Source of the DNA: Nitrospirota bacterium
GTDB taxonomy: Bacteria > Nitrospirota > Thermodesulfovibrionia > Thermodesulfovibrionales > Dissulfurispiraceae
Length of the DNA stretch: 64,000 nucleotides
NCBI GenBank assembly: GCA_040752355.1
Contig: JBFMHE010000007.1
Location: 62,001 to 126,000, forward strand
Direction of reading: 5' to 3'
Of the stretch, positions 48,957 to 56,552 are shown in pieces. A program made the translations under genes and the position numbers. How positions within the stretch are numbered: position 1 is the first letter of the stretch; the number at the start of each line of letters is the position of its first letter. The notes below the pieces were generated by a model. It did no database searches. It was not told the DNA's origin and was given only the letters and a program-made list of their open reading frames with translations.

Positions 48957-50294
48957 ATGCATTCTCTCGATCCCCTTTTTGAGCCCCGGTCCATAGCCCT
49001 GATCGGCGCCGCCCATACCGAAGAGAAGCTGGGCGGCATCATCCTGAAAAACCTCCTCAGGTTCAGGGGAACGGTCTTTCCGGTGAACCCCCGGTATGGT
49101 GAAATGATGGGGATGAAGACCGTTCGTTCCGTTGCGGAGCTCCCCGATGCGCCGCTCGATGCGGCGATCATCATCAGGCCCGCAGAGGAGGTGCCGGGAA
49201 TCCTGAAGGAACTGGCGGGCAGAGCGAAGAGCGCGATCATCGTCAGCTCGGGCTTTGCAGAGGTCGGCGAGACCGCGCTGCAGGACAAGGTGCAGCGCAT
49301 CGGCAGAGAGGCGGGAATACGCCTGCTCGGGCCGAACTGCATGGGCATCTTCAATCCCCGCCACCGCCTCGACACCTTCTTCATCTCCTACGAGAAGCTC
49401 AAGAGGCCGAAAAGAGGAAACGTGGCGGTGCTTTCGCAGAGCGGCGCTATCATGAGCTGCCTCTTCGACTCAGTACGGGCGGCCAACACCGGCATATCGA
49501 AGGCGATAGGCTTCGGCAATGCCGTCGACATCGATATCCCCGAGCTCTACGAGTACCTTTCGCATGATGCGGCAACGGAGATCGTCGTCTCCTACATCGA
49601 ATCCCTGGGCGACGGGCGGGGGTTCCTCGATGCCGCGCAGAGGCTCTCGAAGCGAAAGCCTCTCGTTATTCTCAAGTCCGGCAAAGGCGCGAGCGGCCAG
49701 GCCGCCGCCTATTCCCATACCGGACGGCTCGCGGGACGCTATGAGGTCTTCACCTCCCTCCTTCAGCAGTTCGGCATAAAGGAGGCGTACGACTTCGACG
49801 AGCTCATCGATGCCGCAAAAGCCCTGTCGTACCAGCGCCCCGCGAGAGGAAACCGCGTCTGCATCGTGACGAACGGCGGCGGCTCGGGCGTGCTCGCTGC
49901 CGACGAGTGCATGCGGCAGGGGCTCGAGGTGGCGAGGGTCTCGGAGAGTACCCTGAAGCGGCTGCGAGAGCGCTTCCCGCCCTTTTACGGGATGAATAAC
50001 CCCATCGACCTCTCCGCCCAGGTAAAAGACGAGGACTATACGACCGCGCTCGGCGAAGTGCAGGGGGAATACGACGGGTTCATCATCATAGCCCTCACCG
50101 GCGTCGCGGGAATCACCCCGCGCCTGGCGGAAAGAATCAAAGAGTTCAAGGCAGGAACGGACAAGCCGCTCGTCGCCTACACGGCGAACGAGACATCGAG
50201 GGCGTTGAACCGGTCCCTCGAACGCTCCGGGATACCGGTCTACCCGTCGCCGGAGCGGGCGGTGCGGGGGTTGAAGGCCCTGCTGGGAGCATAG
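48957..50294 (+). CDS. acyl-CoA synthetase (ADP-forming) alpha subunit
   Basis: The 445-residue protein has the CoA-binding Rossmann domain (PRSIALIGAAHTEEKLGG) and succinyl-CoA-ligase-type flavodoxin domains. It contains SGAIMS near GNVAVLSQ and the phospho-histidine loop in AAYSHTGRLAG. This is the alpha half of archaeal-type ADP-forming acetate-CoA ligases, which turn acyl-CoA, ADP and phosphate into acid, CoA and ATP. The ATP-grasp beta half is not fused and not in the window. Its place 22 bases after the E2 gene suggests pyruvate to acetyl-CoA to acetate with substrate-level ATP. Confidence 0.85.
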   Translation: MHSLDPLFEPRSIALIGAAHTEEKLGGIILKNLLRFRGTVFPVNPRYGEMMGMKTVRSVAELPDAPLDAAIIIRPAEEVPGILKELAGRAKSAIIVSSGFAEVGETALQDKVQRIGREAGIRLLGPNCMGIFNPRHRLDTFFISYEKLKRPKRGNVAVLSQSGAIMSCLFDSVRAANTGISKAIGFGNAVDIDIPELYEYLSHDAATEIVVSYIESLGDGRGFLDAAQRLSKRKPLVILKSGKGASGQAAAYSHTGRLAGRYEVFTSLLQQFGIKEAYDFDELIDAAKALSYQRPARGNRVCIVTNGGGSGVLAADECMRQGLEVARVSESTLKRLRERFPPFYGMNNPIDLSAQVKDEDYTTALGEVQGEYDGFIIIALTGVAGITPRLAERIKEFKAGTDKPLVAYTANETSRALNRSLERSGIPVYPSPERAVRGLKALLGA

Positions 50295-50350
50295 ATACTG
50301 CAGTACGAATATAACCCTCGTCGCAAAAGCGGAACAGTGAGGTGATCCGT

Positions 50351-50968
50351 ATGGCCGAATTAGGAAGAATAGAGAGACCTGCCGTCGAAGCGTATACCGG
50401 CAAGAGAAAGCTGTACTGCGTCCCCAACGTCCTTCCCTTCAAGGACGCGCCCGACGAGTATAAAGGCCTCGTCGAAAAGTACTGGAATGAAGTCGCCGAA
50501 CACATCGATAGGCTCGAAGCTGCGGGCAAGGTGAACAAGATATTCTTCGAAGGGATCATTGCGGAGGGCGAGGAAGCCTTCGAGGCCCTCGCTTCCATCA
50601 ACGAGCAGGCGCTGACCATCGTTAAAAAGAAGGTCGGGGAAGGCGCCGCACTCCTGCCTCTCGAGAGAGAAGAGATATTCGCCCCCTTCATCGATTGGGC
50701 GAACTGCCTCAACATCGTGCGGACGCAGGAGGTCTTCGACAAGCTCTTCGCGTTCTACAAGGAGGCGGCGGAGAGGCGGATACAGGCTATCCAGCAGGTG
50801 ATAGAAGACAACATCGCCGGCAGCGAAGCGGGCCTGCTCATCATCCGCGATGACGACCGCATGAAGCTCCAGTTCAACAAGGAATTGGAAGTGTTCCTCG
50901 TTACGCCGCCGGCATATGACGACATCATCACGTGGGTCAGGGAGAGGATGCAGGAGGGACAGGCGTAA
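50351..50968 (+). CDS. conserved-looking protein of unknown function
   Basis: GAGGTG lies 6 bases before the ATG at 50351 (205 residues). The protein is soluble, acidic and mostly helical (EYKGLVEKYWNEVAEHIDRLE; AAERRIQAIQQVIEDN). A more strand-like centre-to-end portion reads EAGLLIIRDDDRMKLQF and VFLVTPPAYDDI. I see no signal peptide, cysteine cluster or enzyme motif and do not recognise a family. It follows the acyl-CoA synthetase by 56 bases and may be in the pdh operon. Confidence 0.75.
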   Translation: MAELGRIERPAVEAYTGKRKLYCVPNVLPFKDAPDEYKGLVEKYWNEVAEHIDRLEAAGKVNKIFFEGIIAEGEEAFEALASINEQALTIVKKKVGEGAALLPLEREEIFAPFIDWANCLNIVRTQEVFDKLFAFYKEAAERRIQAIQQVIEDNIAGSEAGLLIIRDDDRMKLQFNKELEVFLVTPPAYDDIITWVRERMQEGQA

Positions 50969-50972
50969 CCGG

Positions 50973-51128
50973 TCATCGTGCGCTGTCCCCCGTCGCAACC
51001 ACATCGAAGGCATTCATCTTCGAAAGGGTCCGCTTGCCCGACAGCCTCAGCATGACGACAAGCGCCGCGTAGGCAAGCGACCCTACGAGCGCCACCCTGA
51101 CCAGTCCTGTCCAGGTATCGAAGAGCAC
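50973..51128 (-). pseudogene. truncated DUF421 (YetF-like) membrane protein gene
   Basis: From the GTG at 51128 (GAGGAGG just upstream) the frame encodes a membrane segment and the start of the DUF421 signature (LRLSGKRTLSKMNAFDVV). It stops after 51 residues, where the family normally continues for 100 residues or more. The remainder is absent: the neighbouring gene ends 4 bases away. It looks like the 5' stub left by a deletion. A good promoter is still present upstream. Confidence 0.7.
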
Positions 51129-51170
51129 GCCCCCTCCTCTCGCCCCCCTTGCCAATCACCGCATAGCATA

Positions 51171-51199
51171 ATTGTAGGATACGCCGACCCGATATGCAA
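51171..51199 (-). promoter_or_regulatory. intact promoter of the truncated DUF421 gene
   Basis: On the minus strand TTGCAT and TACAAT are separated by exactly 17 bases, about 43 bases upstream of the GTG start. Confidence 0.5.
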
Positions 51200-51266
51200 C
51201 GCTCCCCGGGAAGACCGTTACCGCACGCGCTCAAGGAGCGTCGAGGAACGCCCCTCGCCCGGCGCC

Positions 51267-51296
51267 TTGACATAATGACTACAAGTTAAGTAGAAT
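51267..51296 (+). promoter_or_regulatory. promoter of second toxin-antitoxin pair
   Basis: A perfect TTGACA and TAGAAT are separated by 18 bases, about 31 bases before the antitoxin ATG. Confidence 0.65.
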
Positions 51297-51327
51297 GTAG
51301 CCTCAAAACAAATAAGGAGCGGCTGCG

Positions 51328-51588
51328 ATGGAATCGGTGGGGATACGAGAACTGAAGGCGAAACTGAGCGGGTATATCGAGAGAGCGCGCAATGGCGAAC
51401 GGATCGTTGTCACCGATCACGGCGAGGAGGTGGCGATGATCGTTCCGCTCTCGAAAGAGCGGAGGGCGATCACCGCGCTGGTGGCGGCGGGCAGGATACG
51501 GTGGACAGGAGGGAAGCCCGAGGGCGTCGCAGGGATCGCGCTCAAGGGGAAGCCCCTCTCGGAGACCATCCTGGAGGAGCGGCGGTGA
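51328..51588 (+). CDS. Phd/YefM-type antitoxin
   Basis: The 86-residue protein has the Phd/YefM N-terminal fold (VGIRELKAKLSGYIERARNGE, then RIVVTDHGEEVAMIVPL) and a variable C-terminal tail that would cover the toxin. AAGGAG lies 8 bases before the ATG. It overlaps the PIN gene by 4 bases (GTGA), the standard arrangement for translational coupling of a toxin-antitoxin operon. Confidence 0.85.
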   Translation: MESVGIRELKAKLSGYIERARNGERIVVTDHGEEVAMIVPLSKERRAITALVAAGRIRWTGGKPEGVAGIALKGKPLSETILEERR

Positions 51589-52010
51589 TCCTCTATCTCG
51601 GCACGAGCAGTCTCGTAAAGCTCTATGCGCAGGAGCCCTACTCCGATCTGGTGAGGGAGTGGGTCAGGGAGGCAGAGATCGTCGCGACCTGCCGCGTCGC
51701 CTACACTGAAATCATATCCGCTCTCGACATACGGTTCACCAGCAAGGACCTCACGAAGAGCGATTACGACCTCCTCGTCAAGGGGATCTCCCGCGACTGG
51801 AGCAGGCTCGCCGTTGTCGATTTCGACGAGCTCGAGGCGGGCCGGCTGGTCAAGAAGTATGGGCTGCGGCGTTTCGACGCGATTCATCTGTCGGCCGCGA
51901 AAATCATCAAAAAGGCGCAGGCCGGCCCCTCGCTCTCCTTCTCTTCAGCTGACGAAAGGCTCTGCGGGGCTGCTGCCGCGGAAGGGCTGAGAGTCCTGTA
52001 TTTCGATTAA
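51585..52010 (+). CDS. PIN-domain toxin with first catalytic Asp replaced by Gly
   Basis: The GTG at 51585 overlaps the antitoxin stop and gives 141 residues. The first strand reads ILYLGTSSLVKLY, where the family has YLDTSSLVKLY: the metal-binding Asp is Gly (GGC at 51600-51602, one transition from GAC). The other acidic residues are present (AYTEIISAL, RRFDAIHLSAA, FSSADERL). PIN toxins cleave RNA with a Mg-binding acidic cluster whose first Asp is normally essential, so this copy is probably inactive although the frame is intact. Confidence 0.85.
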   Translation: MILYLGTSSLVKLYAQEPYSDLVREWVREAEIVATCRVAYTEIISALDIRFTSKDLTKSDYDLLVKGISRDWSRLAVVDFDELEAGRLVKKYGLRRFDAIHLSAAKIIKKAQAGPSLSFSSADERLCGAAAAEGLRVLYFD

Positions 52011-52154
52011 TCCCTCTCCGTTCAGGACCCTGCTGCGTGCCCGCGGCATACGGGGAGAAGACAGGGAGGGCACGCCGGGCAGCTGCCGAACCGGGGCAGC
52101 CCCCGCTACGCAAGAGGGCGCCTCCGCGCAGCGGATGCCTCAAGGAGGAACCAT

Positions 52155-53366
52155 ATGTCGGATTTTTATCAAACAGGCGTAGTCGCCACCTTTCATAGGC
52201 TCGGCAGGCCCAACCTGGAGAAGATCGAGGCGGAGCTTTCATGGTATGCCTCGGCCCGCCCCCTCGCCCTCGTGCTCCCCTCCCTCTACAGCGAGCTCCA
52301 GGGAGAGGCGCTCAAGGGAATCGTGCGGGAGCTCCGGGAGGTCGGCTACGTCAAGGAGATTGTCGTAACGCTCGGCCCCGCCTCCCGCGAGGAGTTCGAG
52401 CACGCGAAACGCTTTTTCTCGGTCCTGCCGCAGAAGACCAGCATCGTATGGAACGCAGGCCCGCGCCTCAGCGAGATCTATCAGGCGATAAAGGAGGCCG
52501 ACCTGCACATCGGCGAGCCGGGCAAGGGGAGGTCTGCCTGGATGGCCTACGGGTACATTCTATCGCGGCAGGAGTTCTATGCCATTGCCCTGCACGACTG
52601 CGACATTCTCACCTACAGCCGCGACCTGCTGGCGCGGCTCTCCTATCCCGTGGTCAATCCCAATCTCGGTTACGACTTCTGCAAGGGCTTCTACAGCAGG
52701 GTCACCGACCGCCTGCACGGCAGGATGACGAGGCTCCTCGTTACCCCGCTCATACGGTCGATCCAGCGCATTCTCGGCGGCTACCACCCCCTCCTCGCCT
52801 TCTTCGACAGCTTCCGCTATCCCCTCGCCGGAGAGTTTTCGATGGATATCGATATGGCGCGGGTCAACAAGATACCCGGGGATTGGGGACTCGAAGTAGG
52901 GGTGCTCGCCGAGGTCTACCGGAACACCTCGCTGCGAAGGGTCTGCCAGGTCGACATAGCGGAAAACTACGAGCACAAGCATCAGGCGCTCTCTCCCGAC
53001 GATGCCTCGAAGGGGCTCCACAAGATGGCGGTGGACATATGCAAATCGATCTTCCGGACCCTGGCCTCGGAGGGGATCGTCTTTTCGAGCGGGTTCTTCA
53101 AGACGCTGGTCGCAGCCTATGTGCGGACCGCCCAGGATATGCTCAAGCGGTACGAGGATGATGCTGCGATCAACGGTCTCTTCTTCGACCGGCACGAAGA
53201 GAGCCTCGCCATGGAGACCTTCACCAACGGCATCCGGAAAGCGGCGGAGATCATTACCGAGGACCCTCTCGGCGTGCCGCTGATCTCGAGCTGGGACAGG
53301 GTGACCTCGGCAATCCCCGATATTCTCCCGCGGATCCGGACGGCAGTCGAAGAAGACAACGCTTAA
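52155..53366 (+). CDS. GpgS-like glycosyltransferase (GT81-type)
   Basis: AAGGAGG lies before the ATG. The 403-residue cytoplasmic protein has a GT-A fold with the metal-binding motif HDCDILTYS, FCKGFYSR, PLAGEFSMD, GDWGLEVGVLAEVYRN and VDIAENYEHKHQ. The order and wording match glucosyl-3-phosphoglycerate synthases, which make the precursor of the compatible solute glucosylglycerate from an NDP-glucose and 3-phosphoglycerate. The phosphatase (GpgP) is not adjacent. It opens the compatible-solute and envelope gene run. Donor specificity is not readable from sequence. Confidence 0.75.
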   Translation: MSDFYQTGVVATFHRLGRPNLEKIEAELSWYASARPLALVLPSLYSELQGEALKGIVRELREVGYVKEIVVTLGPASREEFEHAKRFFSVLPQKTSIVWNAGPRLSEIYQAIKEADLHIGEPGKGRSAWMAYGYILSRQEFYAIALHDCDILTYSRDLLARLSYPVVNPNLGYDFCKGFYSRVTDRLHGRMTRLLVTPLIRSIQRILGGYHPLLAFFDSFRYPLAGEFSMDIDMARVNKIPGDWGLEVGVLAEVYRNTSLRRVCQVDIAENYEHKHQALSPDDASKGLHKMAVDICKSIFRTLASEGIVFSSGFFKTLVAAYVRTAQDMLKRYEDDAAINGLFFDRHEESLAMETFTNGIRKAAEIITEDPLGVPLISSWDRVTSAIPDILPRIRTAVEEDNA

Positions 53367-53391
53367 CCTGCAGGAGAAGCAAGAACGACCC

Positions 53392-53856
53392 ATGATCGAT
53401 TTCGGTGCGCTCAAACGATGGGGTTTCATCCTGGCGGCCCTCGTGATCGTGATCGCCGCCGGCAATGCCGCCGCCCTCTGCGTTACGGGACAGACGAAGA
53501 TGCGCGAAGGGCCGGGCAATCACTACAAGGCAAGGTGGGATATATACGCGTTCACGCCGGTGGTGCGCGTCGGGACATCGCTGTCAGGGGAGTGGTATGC
53601 GGTGCGCGACAGCGACGGCGATGTGGGGTGGGTCCGGAAGCGGCTGCTGACGTCCCGGTACCGCTGCGCGGTTGTCACAGCTGACGAGGTGAATGTGCGC
53701 ACCGGTCCCGGTACGCGCTATCCCCTCAGCGCTGCGGGAAAGGCGATGAAGTACTATTCCTACCGGGTCGTGCAGCAGAAAAAGCAGTGGGGCAAGCTCT
53801 CGGACGAGTGGGGAAACCGGGGATGGGTTCACCGGGATTATCTCTGGATACAATGA
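53392..53856 (+). CDS. exported protein with two bacterial SH3 domains
   Basis: The 154-residue protein has a signal peptide (hydrophobic at about 10-28) and two SH3b repeats (CVTGQTKMREGPGNHYKARW and a second with VNVRTGPGTRYPL and GWVHRDYLWIQ). SH3b domains bind peptidoglycan or peptides in the periplasm; no catalytic domain is attached. It lies 25 bases after the glycosyltransferase gene and 30 bases before the coiled-coil gene, so it is likely in one operon. Confidence 0.8.
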   Translation: MIDFGALKRWGFILAALVIVIAAGNAAALCVTGQTKMREGPGNHYKARWDIYAFTPVVRVGTSLSGEWYAVRDSDGDVGWVRKRLLTSRYRCAVVTADEVNVRTGPGTRYPLSAAGKAMKYYSYRVVQQKKQWGKLSDEWGNRGWVHRDYLWIQ

Positions 53857-53886
53857 GAAGGAGTTCATGACGAGGAGGAAGCGGTT

Positions 53887-54549
53887 ATGAGGATCGCTGC
53901 AGCGGTGCTGGCAGTCATGAGTGCGATTGCGGCAGCAGTATGGTACGGCATTCCGGTGGTGATCGAGAGGGAGACGGCGGATCTGCGGCAGCGGCTGGAG
54001 CGCATCGAGGCCTTTATCAGAAATGAGGAGGAAGCGCGCAAAGCCGCTGTGCTGCCCCCTGATGCGGACGCGCAGAAAATCCTCAAGGCGGTCAACGCCC
54101 TCGCCGCACGGACCTCTTCCCTTGAGCGTTCCGTGACCGCACAGGCGGCCGCTGCCGAGGAGACCCTCCAGAAGCAGCGCGAGGCCAGGGAGACAGCGCT
54201 CAAGCAGCAGGCCGAAGCTCTCGAGAGCCTGAAAAAAGAGACCGCGGGTGCCCTGCAGCGGATATCGTTCGAGGCGAAGCTGGCGGCGGTAAGGGGGCAT
54301 ATTGCAAAGGCGCGGACGGACCTGCTGTCGAAGAACGTCACGACGGCCAGGAACGAGATGGAGCTCATCGACGCCGCCCTGGAGCGGATGAAGACCGCTG
54401 CCTCAGGAGAAAGGAAAAAGAGCATCGAGGAACTGCAGGCGACGCTCAGAAAGGCGCGGGAGGAAGCCGATGCCAACCTGTCCGCTGCGTTGAGCAGAAT
54501 CGATCTGCTCTGGCATGAGACGAGCAGGATGCTGATGAGCAGCCTCTAG
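53887..54549 (+). CDS. membrane-anchored coiled-coil protein
   Basis: The 220-residue protein has an N-terminal membrane segment or signal anchor (about 3-20) followed by long heptad-type helices rich in Ala, Glu, Lys and Arg (ERIEAFIRNEEEARK; LKQQAEALESLKKETAG). No enzyme motif is present. GAGGAGGAAGCG precedes the ATG. Placed between an SH3 protein and an M23 peptidase, it may be a scaffold or activator of the EnvC or coiled-coil type; this is inference. Confidence 0.7.
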   Translation: MRIAAAVLAVMSAIAAAVWYGIPVVIERETADLRQRLERIEAFIRNEEEARKAAVLPPDADAQKILKAVNALAARTSSLERSVTAQAAAAEETLQKQREARETALKQQAEALESLKKETAGALQRISFEAKLAAVRGHIAKARTDLLSKNVTTARNEMELIDAALERMKTAASGERKKSIEELQATLRKAREEADANLSAALSRIDLLWHETSRMLMSSL

Positions 54550-54598
54550 AGTATTCATGTGTGGTGCACAAAACCGCTGAGGAGGAACGGGGAGAGCA

Positions 54599-55852
54599 AT
54601 GAGAAGAGCGGGTGCAAAGGCCGTCCTTGTCGCAGCCATCCTGCTGATGCTGCTGGGCGCCATTGATATGGTGGAGATGCCGGAGAGAGAAAGGGGTGAG
54701 GAAGGGGCCTACCGTGAGATAAGCGGCACCGTCGAGCGCGGCGAGACGCTCTTCACCATCTTCATGCGCAGCAAGCTGGATAGGGGGGAGCTTTTCAGGC
54801 TGCGCGAGGCCTCTGCCTCGGTTCACCGGCTGCGGGAGCTCTACCCGGGCCAGCCCTACAAGATCGTTGTCGACGACGACAACCAGGTGCATGCCTTTAT
54901 GTACTGGATCGACGATGACCACCTCTTGGACATCAGGCGGAGCGAGTCCGGCTTCAGCGCCGAAAAAAAAGCGATCGCGTACGAGCGGCGGGTCCTCCAG
55001 AGAGGGGCGTCGATCACAAACAATCTCATCTCCTCTCTCGGCGAGACCAGGGAGGATGAGCTCCTCGCGCTCAGGATCTCGGATATCTTCGCCTGGGATA
55101 TCGACTTCTCGACCGACCTCCAGCCCGGCGATTCCCTCAAGATCGTCGTGGAAGGGCTCTACCGTGAGGGAATATTCAGGAAGTACGGCGACATCCTCGC
55201 CGCAGAGATGGCGAATGCGGGCACGGTCTACCGCGCCTACCGGTTTGAACGGAACGGCGCTGCCGACTACTACGATGCCGGGGGAAGACCCCTCAAGAGA
55301 GCGTTCTTGAAAGCTCCCCTCAGCTTCCGGCGCATCAGTTCGGGGTTCTCGCGCAGCAGGCTCCACCCCGTACTGAAGATCTACCGGCCCCATCACGGCA
55401 TCGATTATGCGGCGCCGGCAGGCGCCCCGGTCTCGGCGGTCGGCGACGGCACGATAGCCTTTGCCGGGCGCAAGGGACAGTATGGGAACCTCGTGATCGT
55501 GCGGCATCGCAACGGATTCGAGACCTGCTATGGGCATCTGTCCGGGATAGAGAAAGGGATACGGAAGGGCGTCCGGGTCGGGCAAGGGGCGGTGCTCGGC
55601 TATGTCGGCGCAACCGGTCTCGCGACAGGCCCCCATCTCCATTACGAAATACGGCGCGGCGGCAGGCCGGTCGATCCGTTGCGGGTGGACATGCCCCGGG
55701 GAGAAACCATTCCCCGCCATCGGGCACATGCGTTCAGCCGCTTCAGGGACAGCATGGAGAGGCGATTCGCATCGATTGCCGCCCCGCTGCCGCAGCCGGC
55801 GCAGGGACACGGGGGAGGCGACAGCCTCTTCGCGACCCGCAGCTCCCCTTGA
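54599..55852 (+). CDS. M23-family murein endopeptidase (MepM-like)
   Basis: The 417-residue protein has an N-terminal membrane anchor (about 7-22), an OapA/LysM-like region (GTVERGETLFTIFMRSKL), a linker domain, and the LytM/M23 zinc peptidase. The zinc ligands are in HHGIDY and HLHYE, with the second catalytic His in YGHLSG. It cuts peptidoglycan cross-links in the periplasm. It follows the coiled-coil gene by 49 bases, an arrangement that recalls activator plus hydrolase. Confidence 0.85.
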   Translation: MRRAGAKAVLVAAILLMLLGAIDMVEMPERERGEEGAYREISGTVERGETLFTIFMRSKLDRGELFRLREASASVHRLRELYPGQPYKIVVDDDNQVHAFMYWIDDDHLLDIRRSESGFSAEKKAIAYERRVLQRGASITNNLISSLGETREDELLALRISDIFAWDIDFSTDLQPGDSLKIVVEGLYREGIFRKYGDILAAEMANAGTVYRAYRFERNGAADYYDAGGRPLKRAFLKAPLSFRRISSGFSRSRLHPVLKIYRPHHGIDYAAPAGAPVSAVGDGTIAFAGRKGQYGNLVIVRHRNGFETCYGHLSGIEKGIRKGVRVGQGAVLGYVGATGLATGPHLHYEIRRGGRPVDPLRVDMPRGETIPRHRAHAFSRFRDSMERRFASIAAPLPQPAQGHGGGDSLFATRSSP

Positions 55853-55895
55853 TGCCTGCCGTCGGGAGCAGGGCAGCACGAAGAAGGAGGGATCA

Positions 55896-56552
55896 ATGGA
55901 GACGACAGCGCCGTTCGAGTTCAAGCAGTACGTGAGCATTCTCAAGTCCACCGGGAGGAAAGCCGGTACGCTCAGGGAGTTGAGAGAGGCGATTGCCGCA
56001 GTAAGCAGCAAGTCGCTCTTCCATCATACCTGCCAGTATTTCGTGAAAGGCCATGCCCTCGAGTATACCAACGACTTCGCCCACTGGGCGGGCGAGAGCC
56101 TCGAAGAGCGGGCGCTGGCCGAGCAGCTCTCGAATATCGACTCCTATGCCTTCACGCATATCGACGACCTCAGGGCTGCGCTGCTCTCGGTGATCGACGA
56201 CTACCTGCTGCGCTTCCCCGAGCCCCGTGCAGCGATGGCCGGTGATGCGTTCCACTTCAACGAGACCGTCTCGTTCGTCTTTTCCGCAGGGATCAGGGTG
56301 CAGAACCTCGCGGAGTTCCTCATCGCCCTGCGCTACCTCGATCCCAGCGCGCTCTATTACCACTTCCACGAGGCGCGGGTCCGCCTCGGCAGCGACGACC
56401 TCTCGGCATGGGTCGAGGCCGCTCTCGGCAGGGAAGGGCTCGCGCAGAAGATCCGGGCCATCGACCCCTTCATGCACAGCATCGAGGGCATCAGGGAGCT
56501 CCTCGTCGAAGCGGTGGAGGAAGAGGTCCGCAGGGGCATGGAGGTGCTGTGA
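55896..56552 (+). CDS. DUF5752-like protein upstream of TreT
   Basis: AAGGAGG precedes the ATG at 55896 by 7 bases; the frame is open far upstream but without a start signal. The 218-residue soluble protein is mostly helical with many His and Glu (SLFHHTCQYFVKGHALEYTNDFAHWAG). I recognise it, without certainty, as the DUF5752 family seen next to trehalose genes. Its stop overlaps the treT ATG by one base, so it is made together with TreT. Its biochemical role is unknown; a regulatory or chaperone partner of the glycosyltransferase is one possibility. Confidence 0.7.
   Translation: METTAPFEFKQYVSILKSTGRKAGTLRELREAIAAVSSKSLFHHTCQYFVKGHALEYTNDFAHWAGESLEERALAEQLSNIDSYAFTHIDDLRAALLSVIDDYLLRFPEPRAAMAGDAFHFNETVSFVFSAGIRVQNLAEFLIALRYLDPSALYYHFHEARVRLGSDDLSAWVEAALGREGLAQKIRAIDPFMHSIEGIRELLVEAVEEEVRRGMEVL

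Noticed and set aside
52011-52154. Structured leader or riboswitch before the GpgS-like gene
   Set aside because: Several GC-rich inverted segments are visible (for example GTGCCC near 52034 facing GGGCAC near 52067), but none matches a riboswitch core I know, and GC-rich DNA gives such stems easily.
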